Below, piece by piece: positions 25,870 through 34,483 of a stretch of DNA of 64,000 bases. The stretch's first letter is position 1, and every line of letters starts with the position of its first letter. The stretch is taken from NCBI RefSeq assembly GCF_019799905.1, contig NZ_JABGCI010000015.1:1-64000 (forward strand). Direction: 5' to 3'. The notes beneath the pieces were generated by a model. The model was not told the DNA's origin. It made no database searches and worked only from the letters and a program-made list of their open reading frames with translations. A program made the position numbers and the translations under genes. This DNA comes from Trujillonella endophytica (GTDB lineage: Bacteria > Actinomycetota > Actinomycetes > Mycobacteriales > Geodermatophilaceae).

Positions 25870-27162
25870 ATGACCCCGATCACAGCCCCGGCCGGCCCCG
25901 AGAGCGTGTTCACCTACGGCGCGCCCCAGCTGAAGTTCGGCGTCGGCGCAGCCGACGAGGTCGGCTACGACCTCGGCCAGACCGGCGCCCGCCGGGTGCT
26001 GGTCATCACCGACGCCGGCGTCGCGGCCACCGGTTCCCCGCAGCGGGTGGCCGACCAGATGGCGCAGTTCGGCATCGAGGCCCAGGTCTTCGACGGCGTC
26101 CACGTCGAGCCGACCGACGAGAGCCTGGCCGCGGCCGTCGCGGCCGCCCGCGCGAGCGGCCCCTGGGACGCGTTCGTCGCCGTCGGCGGCGGCTCCAGCA
26201 TCGACACCGCGAAGGCCGTCGACCTGCTCCTCACCAACCCCGGCGAGCTCATGGACTACGTGAACGCCCCGGTCGGCGGCGGGCGGGCACCGGTCAACCC
26301 GCTCAAGCCGCTGGTCGCCGTGCCGACCACCACCGGCACGGGGTCGGAGAGCACCACGATCTGCGTGCTCGACGTGCTGGCCCTCAAGGTGAAGACGGGG
26401 ATCAGCCACCCGCGGCTGCGGCCGACCCTCGCGGTCATCGACCCGTCCTTGACCCGCACCCAGCCGTCGGGCGTGACGGCCTCCTCGGGCATGGACATCC
26501 TCTGCCACGCGCTGGAGAGCTACACCGCGCGCCCCTACGACACCTTCGAGCGCAAGCGGCCCGACCAGCGGGTGCCCTACTGCGGCGCGAACCCCATCGC
26601 CGACATGTGGTCGGAGAAGGCGCTGTCGCTGCTGGCGACGTCGTTCCGCCGGGCCGTGCGCGACGGGGACGACGACGCCGCCCGTGCGGACATGGCCATG
26701 GCCGCGACCTTCGCCGGGCTGGGCTTCGGCAACGCCGGCGTGCACGTCCCGCACGCCAACGCCTATCCCATCGCCGGGCGGGTGCGGGACTTCCACCCGA
26801 AGGGCTACCCGGCCGACGAGCCGATGGTGCCGCACGGGATGTCGGTCGCCCTCACCGCGCCCGAGGCGTTCCGGTTCACCTTCGACGCCGCACCCGAGCG
26901 GCACCTGCGCGCCGCCGAGCTGCTGGACCCGCGCGCCGACCGCGGCGGCGAGCCGGCCGAGGTCCTCCCCCGGGTCCTGCTGGCGCTGATGCGCGACATC
27001 GACATCCCCGGGGGCATCGGCGCGGTCGGCTACGTCGAGGACGACGTGCCCGACCTGGTCGAGGGGACGATGAAGCAGCAGCGGCTGCTGGCCACCTGCC
27101 CCAAGCCGGTGGACGCCGACGACATCGCCGGCATCTTCCGGCGGTCGGTGTCGCTGTGGTGA
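25870..27162 (+). CDS. Hydroxyacid-oxoacid transhydrogenase-like iron-containing alcohol dehydrogenase
   Basis: This 430-residue group III alcohol dehydrogenase has the NAD site VGGGSSIDTAKA near residue 108 and TTTGTGSES near 155. The iron-ligand region DILCHALESYTARPYD and GFGNAGVHVPHANAYPI follow. The inserted RPDQRVPYCGANPIADMWS segment and C-terminal GAVGYVEDDVPDLVEGTM match the ADHFE1/HOT branch, which moves hydride between 4-hydroxybutyrate and 2-oxoglutarate without free cofactor. The metal-binding His residues appear intact. It stands alone between the cupin hairpin and a convergent hydrolase. Confidence 0.85.
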   Translation: MTPITAPAGPESVFTYGAPQLKFGVGAADEVGYDLGQTGARRVLVITDAGVAATGSPQRVADQMAQFGIEAQVFDGVHVEPTDESLAAAVAAARASGPWDAFVAVGGGSSIDTAKAVDLLLTNPGELMDYVNAPVGGGRAPVNPLKPLVAVPTTTGTGSESTTICVLDVLALKVKTGISHPRLRPTLAVIDPSLTRTQPSGVTASSGMDILCHALESYTARPYDTFERKRPDQRVPYCGANPIADMWSEKALSLLATSFRRAVRDGDDDAARADMAMAATFAGLGFGNAGVHVPHANAYPIAGRVRDFHPKGYPADEPMVPHGMSVALTAPEAFRFTFDAAPERHLRAAELLDPRADRGGEPAEVLPRVLLALMRDIDIPGGIGAVGYVEDDVPDLVEGTMKQQRLLATCPKPVDADDIAGIFRRSVSLW

Positions 27163-27195
27163 CCTCGACCTCGACCTGAGCTCGAGCCCTACTCG

Positions 27196-27233
27196 CCGCG
27201 GCGCTCAGGCCGCGGCGCTCAGGCCGCGGCGCC
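27196..27233. repeat. 14-bp tandem repeat at the end of the SGNH hydrolase gene
   Basis: CCGCGGCGCTCAGG is present twice in direct tandem (27196-27209, 27210-27223) followed by a partial third unit. It covers the stop codon and last alanine codons of the hydrolase, so one unit duplicates the stop context. Probably slippage. Confidence 0.7.
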
Positions 27234-27839
27234 GTCCCGGCGCTCCCGCGCGGCGTCGAGCACGAACGGGGCGAGGGCCGCGGCGATCGCGGCGTAGCCG
27301 GCCGACGAGGGGTGGAAGCGGTCGGCGGCGAACATCCCCGGGTCGGTCTCGAACGAGCGGCCCACGTGCGCGGCGACGGCGGCGACCCGCGCCCCCGCGG
27401 CGGTCGCCACCTCCTCCTGGCGTCGCTGCAGCTGCGCGGAGGCCGCGCGCACCACCGGCCGGAACGCCGGCGGCACGAACGGGATGCTGGACATGTCGGG
27501 GGCCGGCACGACCACGACGTCGGTGTCCGCGGCGCGCAGGGCCCGGACGGCGTCGCCGAGGGCGGCTGCGGCGCGCTCCGGCGGCACCAGGCGGGCGAGG
27601 TCGTTGGCGCCGACCACCACGACGGCGAGGTCGGCCGCGGGCACGGCTCGGCGCACCTGCGCGGCCAGGTCGGCGGAGACGGCACCCGGGACGGCGAGCA
27701 CGGTGAGCGCGACGTCGTGGCCGTCGCCGCGCAGCGCGGTGGCCAGGCGGGGGCCGAGGGCGTCGTCGGCCCGGCCGGCACCGGTGCCGTAGGCGATGGA
27801 GTCACCCAGGACGCAGAGGCGCAGCGGAGAGGTCGTCAC
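27219..27839 (-). CDS. SGNH/GDSL-type hydrolase
   Basis: This is a 206-residue esterase/lipase-like hydrolase. Block I is LGDSIAYGTGAG with the nucleophile Ser of GDS near residue 13. The oxyanion Asn is in VVGANDLARL, and the catalytic Asp/His are in DRFHPSSAGY near residue 168. No signal peptide is evident, so it is likely cytoplasmic. The substrate cannot be deduced. The gene ends in an alanine run next to a small tandem repeat and converges on the transhydrogenase. Confidence 0.85.
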   Translation of the reverse strand: MTTSPLRLCVLGDSIAYGTGAGRADDALGPRLATALRGDGHDVALTVLAVPGAVSADLAAQVRRAVPAADLAVVVVGANDLARLVPPERAAAALGDAVRALRAADTDVVVVPAPDMSSIPFVPPAFRPVVRAASAQLQRRQEEVATAAGARVAAVAAHVGRSFETDPGMFAADRFHPSSAGYAAIAAALAPFVLDAARERRDGAAA

Positions 27840-27852
27840 GGTGGGGACAACG

Positions 27853-27884
27853 CCGGCCGGCGGGCTGGTCTGCCCGCCGGCCGG
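27853..27884 (-). terminator. Hairpin downstream of the SDR gene
   Basis: CCGGCCGGCGGG (27853-27864) pairs perfectly with CCCGCCGGCCGG (27873-27884) around an 8-base loop. It lies between the SDR stop and the start of the SGNH hydrolase, both minus strand, so it would separate the two transcripts. Confidence 0.6.
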
Positions 27885-27929
27885 TGTCGTCGGTGTGGTC
27901 CCGCCCTCAGGAGGAGGGCGGCGTGCGCG

Positions 27930-28691
27930 TCAGGCCTTCGGGCCGCCGGCGGCGTAGACGACCTGACCGGAGACGAACCCGGCACCCTCGCTGACGAAGA
28001 ACGACACGAGGTGCGCGATGTCCTCGGGCTGGCCGACCCGGGCGACCGGGATCTGCGAGGCGTTGAACTGGATGAAGTCCTCGAAGCCCACGCCCAGCCG
28101 CTCGGCGGTCGCCTTGGTCATCTCGGTCTGGATGAAGCCGGGGGCGATGGCGTTGGCGGTGACCCCGAACTTGCCGAGCTCGATCGCCAGGGTCTTGGTG
28201 AAGCCCTGCAGCCCCGCCTTGGCGGTCGAGTAGTTCGCCTGGCCGCGGTTGCCCAGCGCCGAGGTGCTGGACAGGTTGACGATCCGGCCCCACTTGGCGT
28301 CGATCATGTGCTTCTGGGCCGCTCGCGTCATGAGGAAGGCGCCCCGCAGGTGCACGTTCATGACCAGGTCCCAGTCGGTGTCGGTCATCTTGAACAGCAT
28401 GCTGTCGCGGGTGACGCCCGCGTTGTTCACCAGGACGACCGGGGGGCCGAGCTCGGTGGCGATCCGGTCGACGGCGGCCTGTACCTGCTCGGCGTCGCTC
28501 ACGTCGGCGCCCACGGCCAGGGCGCGCCCACCGGCGGCCTCGATCGCCTCGACGGTGCCCTTGCCGGCCGACTCCTCGAGGTCCAGCACGGCGACGGCGA
28601 AGCCGTCGGCAGCCAGCCGCTGCGCCGTCGCGGCCCCGATCCCGCGGGCCGCGCCGGTCACGATCGCCACGCGGCGCTGTGCGTCGGTCAT
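27930..28691 (-). CDS. SDR-family oxidoreductase, FabG/acetoacetyl-CoA reductase-like
   Basis: This 253-residue NAD(P)-dependent reductase has the cofactor loop TGAARGIGAATA near residue 14, NNAGVTRDSMLFKM near 90, and a Ser-Tyr-Lys triad in NLSSTSALG and YSTAKAG. The end VSGQVVYAAGGP replaces the usual VDGG. The ATG has GGAG eight bases upstream. It is separate from the fabG-inhA genes at 59-60 kb, so fatty-acid synthesis is less likely than a beta-oxidation, PHA or catabolic step. Long gap upstream. Confidence 0.85.
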   Translation of the reverse strand: MTDAQRRVAIVTGAARGIGAATAQRLAADGFAVAVLDLEESAGKGTVEAIEAAGGRALAVGADVSDAEQVQAAVDRIATELGPPVVLVNNAGVTRDSMLFKMTDTDWDLVMNVHLRGAFLMTRAAQKHMIDAKWGRIVNLSSTSALGNRGQANYSTAKAGLQGFTKTLAIELGKFGVTANAIAPGFIQTEMTKATAERLGVGFEDFIQFNASQIPVARVGQPEDIAHLVSFFVSEGAGFVSGQVVYAAGGPKA

Positions 28692-29555
28692 GTCGCTCCT
28701 TCTCCTGCCGGCGCCGCCCGGCGCCGGTCCTCTCGCAGATGCTCGCCCGACACCGTACGGGCGCCGTGGGGACGGCCGCTCGCTGGTCCTGGCCGGCGTC
28801 CGAGGAGGTCGCCGGCGAGGCCGACCAACGCATCCGACGGCTGACCGTGGCGCTGGCCGGGCCCGCGGCACGGTGAGCATCCGCGGCGCGGCTACCCGTG
28901 CTGACCGCGTCGAGCGCCTCGAGGGCCGGCGCTGCAGCGTGCCGAAGGACCGCACAGAGGCACACTCACACCGCAAGTGACTTACGTCACAGCGGACCGG
29001 GGCGTTCCGGCAGATCATCCGACGATGCAGCGCCACGACAGCCCCAGTCCGGTGTCGGCAAGGCCATGAGGCCCCAGGGGACGTCCGAATCAGCGGCCAG
29101 GAGTTGACCCAGTGACGAGATGCACTTCATATTGACGCCTGCGCGATCACGGGGAGCGCAGTCATCGTCGCCGTCCCCGACAGCCGGAAGGGCGGGGACG
29201 TGCCACACCAGACCGGGGCTCGCTGCCCCACGCGCTCCGCGACGTGCGCCGTGACCGTGCCGGACGCAGGCTCGTCGCGCGTCCTCGTGGATCGCGGGAG
29301 CAGCTCGTCGTCCGCAGGCTCCGGTTCCCCGCCCGGAACGCTCGAGGCGCGAGGCGACCGTGCGTCTCGGGGCACCCGTCTCCGTCGGACACGACCCGAG
29401 GGCAGTGGGGGGCCGGTTCCCCGAGTCGACGCGGGCGCACCGCACGTGGTGGCCCGACGCGCCCCGTCGGCCACCCGGAACCGCCGTCCCCCGTCCCCCG
29501 AGCCCGCCCACCGGCCGTCGCCTCTCGGCCGACTCCTGCACGGAGGAACCGTCAG
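28692..29555. other. 864-bp gap without a convincing gene
   Basis: Open frames here are rich in Arg/Pro/Ser and have no recognisable motif or ribosome site. The stretch 28960-29180 is less GC-rich than the flanks and holds a GTGAC-N4-GTCAC palindrome. It lies between the divergent SDR and GT2 genes and probably contains promoters for both. It marks the left edge of the variable glycan island. Confidence 0.6.
28977..28990. promoter_or_regulatory. Inverted repeat GTGAC-TTAC-GTCAC
   Basis: A perfect 5-bp inverted repeat with 4-bp spacer in the AT-richer part of the long intergenic gap. A regulator-binding site is possible; no regulator gene is adjacent. Confidence 0.35.
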
Positions 29556-30419
29556 ATGAATCGAAGCGCTCCCCTGGGCGCCGCAACAGTGGGCGTCCGC
29601 TCCCCGCTCGGGCGTCCGGTTCTGGTGCCCGTGCACGGCAAGCGGACGGCGTCATCTGTGCCGCACTCCGTGGAGCCGCTGCCCAGCCGCTCTCCGGTGG
29701 TCGACCTCGAGGTGTCCATCCCGGCGTACAACGAGGCGGGCCGGCTGCCCCGGACCCTCGAGCGCACCGTGGAGTTCCTGGGCGAACAGTCCTGGAGCTC
29801 GCGTGTGGTGGTGGTCGACAACGGCAGCTCCGACGGGACCGCTGACGTCGTCCGGGCCCACATCCGCGCATCGGACGACAAGGTGCCGGTCGAGTTGGTG
29901 GGCTGCGCACGGCCGGGCAAGGGCGCCGCGGTCCGCCGGGCCCTGCTGCGGAGCCGCGCCCGCTTCGTGGGCTTCTTCGACGCCGACCTCGCCACGCCGG
30001 TGGAGACCCTGTCCATCGCGATGCAGCACCTCGAGGCAGGTGCGGCAGCTGTCGTGGGATCCCGGTACACCGCCGGCGCGGAGTTCGTGCAGACGCAGCC
30101 GGCGAGCAGGCGGCTGGGTGGAGCCGCGTTCCGGTTGATGACCCGCAGCCTGGTCGACGGTGTCCAGGACACACAGTGCGGCTTCAAGTTCTTCGACCGC
30201 GCGGCGGTCGTGCCCGCTCTGGTCAGCTGCCGGACCTCGGGCTTCGCCTTCGACGTCGAGCTGCTCCACCACCTGCAGGGGGCCGGGCTGGACATCGTGG
30301 AGGTCCCCGTCGCCTGGAGTCATGCGAGCGGATCGTCGTTCTCGCCGCTGCGAGACGGCATGTCGGCGTTCCGCGCAGTCCTCCAGCTGCAGCGCTACGC
30401 CGTCGGGAACGCGCTGTGA
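29556..30419 (+). CDS. GT2-family glycosyltransferase (dolichyl-phosphate glucosyl/mannosyltransferase-like)
   Basis: This 287-residue GT-A enzyme opens its catalytic domain at VSIPAYNEAGRLPRTLE (about residue 52). VVDNGSSDGTADV, GKGAAVRRALL, the metal-binding FFDADLATP near 140, GSRYT and DTQCGFKFF follow. This series is that of polyprenyl-phosphate sugar synthases (DPM1/ALG5-like) that make lipid-linked sugars in the cytoplasm. No C-terminal TM pair is present. GGAGG precedes the ATG. The stop overlaps the next gene (GTGA), so it is coupled to the GT4. Confidence 0.87.
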   Translation: MNRSAPLGAATVGVRSPLGRPVLVPVHGKRTASSVPHSVEPLPSRSPVVDLEVSIPAYNEAGRLPRTLERTVEFLGEQSWSSRVVVVDNGSSDGTADVVRAHIRASDDKVPVELVGCARPGKGAAVRRALLRSRARFVGFFDADLATPVETLSIAMQHLEAGAAAVVGSRYTAGAEFVQTQPASRRLGGAAFRLMTRSLVDGVQDTQCGFKFFDRAAVVPALVSCRTSGFAFDVELLHHLQGAGLDIVEVPVAWSHASGSSFSPLRDGMSAFRAVLQLQRYAVGNAL

Positions 30420-31867
30420 CCGACCACTCGGACGCCTTGCGGGGCGCGCGACTCCTCGTCCTCAACTGGCGTGACGTCCGCCATCCTCTCGCCGGGGGTG
30501 CCGAGCAGTACATGCACGAGATCGGGAAGCGCTGGGTCGCATCCGGCGCCCACGTCACCTGGCTCACCGCGGCGGTGCCCGGTCAGCCCGCGCGCGACCG
30601 GCTCGACGGCATGCACATCATGCGTGCGGGCGGGGTCCTCTCGGTCTATCCGCGGGTGGCGGCCCGCTTGTTGCGGCTCCGCGGCCACTTCGACGCGATC
30701 GTGGACTGCCAGAACGGGATCCCCTTCTTCTCGCCTCTGTTCGCCGGCCGTCGCACCCCGATCGTGCAGATCGTCCACCACGTGCACCAAGACCAGTTCG
30801 CCACGCACTTCTCTGCCCCGATGGCAGCGCTGGGGCGGTGGTTGGAGGGGTCCGCGGCGCGTCGGGTGTACGGCCGACGGCCGATCGCCGCCGTGTCCCC
30901 CTCGACTCGTCACGAGCTGCGTTCCCGGCTCGGCTATCGCGGCCCGATCTTCGTCGTCCCCAACGGGACGGTCCCCCTACCGGCCGAGCGCAGACGCCGG
31001 GCCGCTGATCCGACCATCGTCGTGGTCAGCCGCCTCGTGCCGCACAAGCGCATCGACCTGCTGCTCGGCCACCTCGGGATGGTGGCCGACGAGGTTCCGG
31101 GACTGCGCGTGGAGATCGTCGGGGACGGGCCGGACCGGGCCCGCCTGCAGAGTCTCGCGCAGGAACTGGGCCTGCAGTCGATCGTCACGTTCCACGGGCG
31201 GGTGTCGGACGAGGCCCGTGACGAGCTGCTCGCGTGCGGCTGGCTGACGACGTCCACGTCCCAGGCAGAGGGCTGGGGTTGCACGATCCTCGAGGCAGCT
31301 GCCTGGGGTGTCCCCTGCCTGGCGCTGCGGGTACCCGGGGTGCGCGACTCGGTCCTCGACGGTGAGACCGGCTGGCTCGTCGACGAGTCCCGCCACCTCG
31401 GCTCGGCGCTGGTCCGCGCACTGCGCGAGCTCGCCGACCCGACGCGGGCCCAGGCGGTGGCCGACACCTGTCGGACCTGGGCCGGGTGCTTCTCCTGGGA
31501 TCGCAGCGCCAACCTCCTGGCGGGGATCATCCACAGCGAGTTGGCACGGATGTCAGAGGTCACGCCGCATCAGTCCGTCGATCACCGGGAGGCACGGTCG
31601 GACATGGCCGTCCTCGCGGTGTCCACGCACCGGCAACCCGACGTCGAGCACCAGCTGCGCGCCGTCGACGAGGTGGTGCACTTCGGCGACCGGACCGCCG
31701 TGGTGCTGAACGGGTGCGACGAGCCCGCCGCCACGGCCGTCCTGCGCCGCGTCGGGATGCCCGCCAAGTCGCTCCAGCTGGTCGACAACCGGCTCATGCT
31801 GGCCGGGCCCGCGGCTCCCCTTGCCCCGGACAACGGCCTGGCCGAGCTGGGCATCGACACTGCCTGA
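30416..31867 (+). CDS. GT4-family glycosyltransferase with C-terminal extension
   Basis: This 483-residue GT-B enzyme shares motifs with the GT4 at 21.7 kb: LLVLNWRDVRHPLAGGAEQY, DCQNGIPFFSP, VSRLVPHKRIDLLLG and the donor motif EGWGCTILEAA. After the catalytic part (about residue 385) it carries a ~95-residue tail of alternating hydrophobic and acidic segments (SDMAVLAVSTHRQPDVEHQL, TAVVLNGCDEPAATAVL). I cannot assign this tail to a family. It starts inside the GT2 stop codon. Together the pair probably builds part of a surface glycan. Confidence 0.85.
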   Translation: MTDHSDALRGARLLVLNWRDVRHPLAGGAEQYMHEIGKRWVASGAHVTWLTAAVPGQPARDRLDGMHIMRAGGVLSVYPRVAARLLRLRGHFDAIVDCQNGIPFFSPLFAGRRTPIVQIVHHVHQDQFATHFSAPMAALGRWLEGSAARRVYGRRPIAAVSPSTRHELRSRLGYRGPIFVVPNGTVPLPAERRRRAADPTIVVVSRLVPHKRIDLLLGHLGMVADEVPGLRVEIVGDGPDRARLQSLAQELGLQSIVTFHGRVSDEARDELLACGWLTTSTSQAEGWGCTILEAAAWGVPCLALRVPGVRDSVLDGETGWLVDESRHLGSALVRALRELADPTRAQAVADTCRTWAGCFSWDRSANLLAGIIHSELARMSEVTPHQSVDHREARSDMAVLAVSTHRQPDVEHQLRAVDEVVHFGDRTAVVLNGCDEPAATAVLRRVGMPAKSLQLVDNRLMLAGPAAPLAPDNGLAELGIDTA

Positions 31868-32140
31868 CCCGATCGCGCCGCCAGCCGTCCCGGCTGTCGA
31901 ACGCCTTCGCGCCGGGTGGCAGGCACCGCAGGACGACGTCCGGAGCCCGTCGAGGACCAAGAGCGCCGTTGGTCCCGACGTGGCGGGCAGGACCGCGGTG
32001 CTTCGGCTTTCCACGGGCTCCTGCCCCGCAGCCCGAATGGCTCCTGCGGATTGATCCTTCCTCCTTTCCATGAACGACGGCGCGGTACGGTCACGCTCGA
32101 TCGGCCCTCACCGGGCCCAGCTGCTGCGATTCGGAGTTCC

Positions 32141-32902
32141 ATGGGCGCCCTCAATTCCACCTTCGCAGTCCTGCCGCCGAGAACGCGGCATCGCCTGATC
32201 GCCATGCAGTACCGGATGTCCGAGAGCGAGTTGCGCCGGCTGCGCGAATTCGTCCCGTCCGACAAGGCCGCGGTCGACGTCGGCGGCTGGTGGGGACCGT
32301 GGACATACTGGCTGTCGCGCCGCGCGACGGCAGTTCACACGTTCGAGCCGGTTCCGCATGTCGCGCAGTTCCTGCAGTCGGTCAGCGCGGCCAACGTGAC
32401 GGTGCACAACCTCGCCCTGTCCGACGCAGCGGGCGAGGCGGTGCTGCACGTGCCATCCGGAGGGCCGGGTAGCGAGGGCCGTTCTACGCTGCACACACCG
32501 GGGTTCCCCGACCCCACGGATCTGACAGTTCAGCTGCGCACGCTGGACAGCGTCGACATTCCCGACGCCATCGGCTTCATCAAGATTGACGTCGAGGGTC
32601 ACGAGGCGCAGGTGCTGAAAGGGGCGCTCGACACCATCAACACCCACCGCCCGGTACTCTTGGTCGAGGTCGAGGCCCATGACGACCGTCCGACCAATGT
32701 GGACGAGGTCGTGGCGCTGGTCGAGGGATTCGGTTATTCCACGAGCTTCCTGCGCCGGCGCCGTTGGGTGCCGTTCACGGAGTTCGACGTCGAGCGCGAT
32801 CAGCGCTCACTGGCTGGGACGGTGAGGGGCCGCGGGCTGCTGGCCAACATGGTCATGACCGCCGGTTACGTCAACAACTTCCTCTTCCGTCCTGAGCGAT
32901 AA
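32141..32902 (+). CDS. FkbM-family SAM-dependent methyltransferase
   Basis: This is a 253-residue O-methyltransferase. Motif I is AVDVGGWWGPWTYWL (about residue 47), FEPVPH follows, and the FkbM hallmark is FIKIDVEGHEAQVLKGA. GGAG lies upstream of the ATG. Codon use is visibly less GC-biased than in neighbours (att, aat, tcc), which fits acquisition with the glycan island. It probably methylates a sugar hydroxyl of the product made by the GT2/GT4 pair. The 273 bp before it hold no gene that I can support. Confidence 0.87.
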   Translation: MGALNSTFAVLPPRTRHRLIAMQYRMSESELRRLREFVPSDKAAVDVGGWWGPWTYWLSRRATAVHTFEPVPHVAQFLQSVSAANVTVHNLALSDAAGEAVLHVPSGGPGSEGRSTLHTPGFPDPTDLTVQLRTLDSVDIPDAIGFIKIDVEGHEAQVLKGALDTINTHRPVLLVEVEAHDDRPTNVDEVVALVEGFGYSTSFLRRRRWVPFTEFDVERDQRSLAGTVRGRGLLANMVMTAGYVNNFLFRPER

Positions 32903-33419
32903 CGGGCCGACCGGTGCGGCGGTCATGACCCTCGCCGGCTTCCAGCTGGCTGCGCTCAGAACCGCGGCCGGCAGAGCGTGAACGCATCCCGATGACTGAC
33001 GGGATGCTCACCGGTTCTCGAATGCTGCCCACGGCGCAACGCCCGTGACCAGGAGAGCTGCGCTTCAGGGCGGCTGACTCGCCGGACGGCGGATCATGAG
33101 CGGGACGAGGCTCGCCGTGGTGATGAGACGAGGCTCGCCGTGGTGATGACGCCGGCGACCGGCACCGTGATGCCGAGGCCCGCGGCCTAAGCGAATCAGA
33201 TGCCGTGTCGGCGACGGGGCGGCGCTCCGGCCGCCTCTCTACGGCGATTGGCAGCTACGCCGCGAGCGTTGCGGTCCAGGAGGGATGCACTTCCGGCCGG
33301 GCCGTATCGTTGCGTACCGGGATCAGGACGCTTGAGGTCAAGCTCGCGACGCGAGATCGGTCGTTGCGTGATGGAAGCGGACGGCTCGAGCGCCAGCCCG
33401 GGAACGGGGCGCGGGCCGC
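32903..33419. other. 517-bp gap with tandem duplication and a possible broken membrane-protein end
   Basis: No intact gene is seen. On the minus strand, once one unit of the 23-bp duplication is removed, a frame reads AAGLGITVPVAGVITTASLV and PLMIRRPASQPP-stop, which looks like the last helix of a membrane protein. The rest gives only arginine-rich frames. The region separates convergent FkbM-type and class I methyltransferase genes. Confidence 0.45.
33104..33149. repeat. Exact 23-bp tandem duplication
   Basis: GACGAGGCTCGCCGTGGTGATGA occurs twice without spacer (33104-33126 and 33127-33149). Because 23 is not a multiple of three, it would shift any frame crossing it. Confidence 0.9.
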
Positions 33420-34259
33420 TCAGGGGGAGCCTCCGGTCTTCATCGCGACATATCGGTTGCTGTGCCAGTACCCGGCATAGCCGTTGTCCCGCCGGGTGGC
33501 GAGCAGAGTTGCCCCGGCGGCGTGCAGCACCTCGCGTACGCGATCGGCGCGCATGCCACTCATGCGCATGGGGGCCGGATAGCCGAGGAAGCGCTGCTGG
33601 ACGAAGCCTGTCAACTTCGGGGACAGGTAACGGAATGCGAGCCCACGCACCGACAGCTGCGGCCGCTCGGGCAGCTGGAAGGTGAGCACGCCACCGGGGC
33701 GCAACAGCCGGACGAATTCGGCGATGTAGCCCGCGATGAACTGACGAGGCACATGCTGCAGGGCGATCACGCTGTGCACGAGGTCGAATGGCGCATATTC
33801 GTCGACCGCCGACAGATCTGCGGCCCCGTTCTGGACGAACCGGCAACGTCCGCCGGTGGTGTCGAGCCAGGTCGCGGTGCGCAGCATGGACGGGGCGATG
33901 TCGACACCCACCACGGAGTCGAACGAGTCCGCGATGGCGAACGTCACGCGACCCACGCCGCAACCGAAGTCCAGGGCCCTTGCCCCCGTGGTGGGCATGC
34001 CCAGCGATGCGAGCCACTCGCGTTGCGCAGCCCAGTCGGCGCGACCAGACTCCAGGAAGTCCTCGACCGGCCAGCGATTGCCCTTGTAGTCCGGGTCGAC
34101 CAGCACGGCCCAGTACGGGTCGGCGACCGCGAGCGTTTCCCAGTCGCCGCCTACCGGTCGTAGCTCGCCGTCCGGGACAAGTGGCCGATCTCGACCCGAG
34201 GTGGCGGCTGCGCCGTCAACTGCGAGGCCTTCCGTCTCCGGTTCCACTGGACCGCTCAC
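33420..34259 (-). CDS. Class I SAM-dependent methyltransferase
   Basis: This 279-residue methyltransferase has a ~75-residue lead (with VADPYWAVLVDPDYKGNRW) and motif I ALDFGCGVGRVTFAIA near residue 95. VVGVDIAPSMLR, FDLVHSVIALQHVP and LRPGGVLTFQLPE follow. The C-terminus MSGMRADRVREVLHAAGA is family-typical. The GTG start at 34259 has no ribosome site of its own, but it overlaps the stop of a small upstream frame (GTGA), so it is probably read by coupled translation. It belongs to the glycan island by position; the substrate is unknown. Confidence 0.82.
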   Translation of the reverse strand: MSGPVEPETEGLAVDGAAATSGRDRPLVPDGELRPVGGDWETLAVADPYWAVLVDPDYKGNRWPVEDFLESGRADWAAQREWLASLGMPTTGARALDFGCGVGRVTFAIADSFDSVVGVDIAPSMLRTATWLDTTGGRCRFVQNGAADLSAVDEYAPFDLVHSVIALQHVPRQFIAGYIAEFVRLLRPGGVLTFQLPERPQLSVRGLAFRYLSPKLTGFVQQRFLGYPAPMRMSGMRADRVREVLHAAGATLLATRRDNGYAGYWHSNRYVAMKTGGSP

Positions 34260-34459
34260 GGAGCGCTGCTCGTATGAGGTGCACCCATGGGCACCAGCTC
34301 GCCGCGCCGGATCGGCCCAGCCGCCTGCGACGCGGTGGCGCGGTCGTCCACGGCGGCCGTATCGGCCGGGATGGACTCGGTCGCCGTACGGCCGCGCGCG
34401 AGGAGCTTGACGCCGGCCGTTCGCCCGAGCGCGCGACGGAACAGCACGACTTCGGTCAT
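34256..34459 (-). CDS. Small protein of unknown function, coupled to the methyltransferase
   Basis: This 67-residue protein begins MTEVVLFRRALGRTAGVKLL and ends PMGAPHTSSAP. The ATG is preceded by a GGGGG purine run, and the stop overlaps the GTG of the methyltransferase (GTGA). I do not recognise a family. It could be a leader for translation of the methyltransferase, or the surviving N-terminus of a longer gene. Confidence 0.5.
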   Translation of the reverse strand: MTEVVLFRRALGRTAGVKLLARGRTATESIPADTAAVDDRATASQAAGPIRRGELVPMGAPHTSSAP

Positions 34460-34483
34460 AGCCGGCCCCCTTCGAGTTCGCCT

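Noticed and set aside
28679..28876. Short frame following the SDR start on the plus strand
   Set aside because: Starts inside the SDR's own leader on the opposite strand and has no conserved feature.
29200..29559. 119-codon open frame before the GT2 gene
   Set aside because: Arg/Ser/Pro-rich, no motif, and it would run past the strong ribosome site and ATG of the GT2.
33205..33480. 91-codon plus-strand frame overlapping the methyltransferase end
   Set aside because: No ribosome site, no family resemblance, and antisense to conserved codons at its 3' end.
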